Part shown: piece after piece, positions 62,472 to 64,000 of the stretch
Position numbering within the stretch: the stretch's first letter is position 1
How the letters are laid out: each line of letters opens with the position of its first letter
Made by a program: the position numbers and the translations under genes
The notes under the pieces: model-generated
Seen by the model: the letters and a program-made list of their open reading frames with translations, nothing else
Database searches by the model: none
What the model was told of the DNA's origin: nothing
NCBI RefSeq assembly: GCF_900182905.1
Contig: NZ_FXUF01000009.1
Span: forward strand, 1-64,000
Reading direction: 5' to 3'
Source: Anoxynatronum buryatiense
GTDB taxonomy: Bacteria > Bacillota > Clostridia > Peptostreptococcales > Tindalliaceae
DNA length: 64,000 nucleotides

Positions 62472-63999
62472 AGAAAAACGCTATGAAGAGATTTGGCAGG
62501 AATACTGCGGTTTTCTCGACCTTACCATTGATGAGTTCATGGACATTCAAAAGCGCCTTCTCATGGAGCAAATCGGCCTGTACGGCAACTGTGAGCTGGG
62601 GCGCCGAATCATGGGTGACCACCTTCCCGAAACCGTGGAGGCGTTTCGCCGCACAGTTCCGCTGACAACTTATGACAATTATGCAGATCTGCTGCTGGCC
62701 AAGGCAGAAAACGCCATGCCCTCCAAGCCGCTGCTGTGGATTCAAACTACCTGGGAAGGCGGCACCAACCCGATTAAACTGGCACCCTACACTGAAAGTA
62801 TGATTCAGTGCCATAAGGGCACTTTCATCACCTGCATGATTTTGGCAACCAGTCGAAAACGGGGGGAGTTCAGCCTGCGCAGCGGCGAGAAATTCCTTTA
62901 TGGAATGGCACCCCTGCCGTATCTGACAGGAATTGTCCCCCATATGATTTCTGATGAATTAACCGTTCACTTTCTTCCTCCCACAAAAGAGGCTGAAGCC
63001 ATGAGTTTTGGCCAGCGGAACAAAGTGGGGATGAAAATGGGGCTCAGCCAGGGTGTGGATCTTTTCTTTGGCCTTAGCAGTGTCATCATGGTCATCAGCC
63101 GCCTGTTGGCTGAGAAAAAAAACAGCTCTGAGAAAACGGGTTTTTGGGGTCGTTCTCCCCGGGCTACTTTTCGGCTGCTTCGCGGATGGTTGCGCAGCCG
63201 GAAGCAGAAGCGGGGCATCCTTCCCAAAGATCTCTGGCAACTGAAGGGCCTGATTTGCGCCGGTACCGACACTGCCTCTTTCAAACCGCAGATTGAAGCC
63301 TATTGGGGTATCAGGCCCCTTGAAATTTTTGGTGGTACAGAGCCCACCTGTATCGCAAGCGAAACCTGGGCCCGGGACGGTTTGGTTTTCTTTCCTGATG
63401 TCTGTTTTTACGAGTTTATTCCCCGTTCAGAAATGGATCGGGATTTTCAGGACCCCGACTATATCCCCCGCACCTATTTAATGGATGAGCTTCGGGCCGG
63501 CGAGGAGTATGAACTGGTGATCAGCAGCTTAAAGGGTGGCGCATTTGCCCGTTATCGGGTGGGTGATGTTTTTCGGTGCCTGCGTGTGAAGAACCCGGAA
63601 CAGGGTGTCATGCTGCCTCACTTTACTTATGTGGACCGCGACCCCCATGTGATTGATATTTCCGGATTTACCCGCATCTCTGAAAAAACCATCCTGAAGG
63701 CCTTTGAGCTGTCACGGCTTCAGATTGGCGAATGGTTTGCCGTGAAGGATTTTGATGAACAGGATCGTTCCTTTTTTCATTTGTATCTGGAACTTCATGA
63801 AGAAAGCAACAGTTACGCTGTTTCCAGGGAAATTATCAAAGATCATCTGGCCATCTATTTCCGTTATGTTGATGCCGATTATAAGGATTTGAAAGCATTA
63901 CTGGGAATCGACCCACTGGTGGTGACCATTTTGCCCGGGGGTACTATCAAACGTTACAGGCTGAAATTCAATCGTAAACTGAGACGAATGAATCCGTCT
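62449..63999 (+). CDS. GH3-family acyl-adenylating enzyme (3' end beyond window)
   Basis: The 517 codons visible run to the window end without a stop. Motifs of the GH3 branch of the ANL superfamily are present: a variant phosphate loop TTWEGGTNPIKLAPYTESM, FGGTEPT, and YRVGDVFRC with the ribose-binding Asp. The C-terminal part (GGTIKRYRLKFNRKL) includes the expected lysine region. Plant GH3 enzymes adenylate a carboxylic acid and pass it to an amino acid; bacterial members are poorly studied. The start overlaps the previous gene, so the two are coupled. The substrate is unknown. Confidence 0.8.
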   Translation, partial: MNLDRKLKEKRYEEIWQEYCGFLDLTIDEFMDIQKRLLMEQIGLYGNCELGRRIMGDHLPETVEAFRRTVPLTTYDNYADLLLAKAENAMPSKPLLWIQTTWEGGTNPIKLAPYTESMIQCHKGTFITCMILATSRKRGEFSLRSGEKFLYGMAPLPYLTGIVPHMISDELTVHFLPPTKEAEAMSFGQRNKVGMKMGLSQGVDLFFGLSSVIMVISRLLAEKKNSSEKTGFWGRSPRATFRLLRGWLRSRKQKRGILPKDLWQLKGLICAGTDTASFKPQIEAYWGIRPLEIFGGTEPTCIASETWARDGLVFFPDVCFYEFIPRSEMDRDFQDPDYIPRTYLMDELRAGEEYELVISSLKGGAFARYRVGDVFRCLRVKNPEQGVMLPHFTYVDRDPHVIDISGFTRISEKTILKAFELSRLQIGEWFAVKDFDEQDRSFFHLYLELHEESNSYAVSREIIKDHLAIYFRYVDADYKDLKALLGIDPLVVTILPGGTIKRYRLKFNRKLRRMNPS

Positions 64000-64000
64000 C

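Noticed and set aside
1-64000. tRNA, rRNA, insertion sequences, phage genes or CRISPR arrays
   Set aside because: None was recognised on either strand: no transposase-like protein, no regular short repeats with spacers and no tRNA cloverleaf that I could support.

Overview
The window reads as ordinary chromosome from an anaerobic, low-to-mid GC Firmicute, most likely a motile member of the Clostridia. The support is: strong AGGAGG-type ribosome binding sites, vegetative promoters of TTGACA/TATAAT type, an ileS T-box leader, rubredoxin, Bacillus-type PHO boxes, a CcpA-like regulator, a Nup-type nucleoside ABC transporter and RND pumps without an outer-membrane partner. I see no rRNA, tRNA, CRISPR, phage or insertion sequence. 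About 60 genes are present, most on the minus strand.

Left part (1-14.4 kb): the start of a CoA-linked aldehyde dehydrogenase lies downstream of a putrescine aminotransferase (patA) that has a well-formed sigma-54 promoter. Then come a DegV protein, a small membrane protein-trpS-DUF881 run, a glutaredoxin-like protein, an ArsR repressor and a complete phosphate module. In transcription order that module is csoR-phoP-phoR, a structured intergenic element, a four-repeat PHO box, and pstS-pstC-pstA-pstB-phoU. Rubredoxin follows on the plus strand.

Proteostasis and nucleosides (14.4-30.1 kb): lon-engB and tig-clpP-clpX sit on the same strand. They are separated by a split chromate transporter, a nucleoside-uptake operon (deoC-bmp-ABC-two permeases) and its divergent DeoR regulator, whose likely operator overlaps the deoC -35 box.

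Middle (30.1-48.5 kb): a decayed glycine-betaine transporter still has an intact promoter. It is followed by a CcpA-like regulator, a PAS-GGDEF-EAL protein, a YbaK deacylase, a tandemly duplicated FMN-binding protein, T-box-controlled ileS, an HD-GYP protein, deoD, a transglutaminase-like protein, an RND pump with its adaptor, and mgtE.

Right part (48.5-64 kb): a dense signalling region holds two stand-alone receivers, a hybrid kinase with a solute-binding sensor, a receiver-HD-GYP protein, a kinase with a DUF1638-like sensor, a MshEN-like/CheX-like fusion, a PilZ protein and a chemoreceptor, with a Y-family polymerase in between. This looks like a c-di-GMP/chemotaxis/phosphorelay hub. The window ends in an isoprenylcysteine-methyltransferase-like membrane enzyme overlapping a GH3-family acyl-adenylating enzyme.

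The least explained items are the phoR-pstS structured element, the DUF1638-kinase and MshEN-CheX proteins, and the GH3 pair. All functional calls come from reading motifs; no database search was run.
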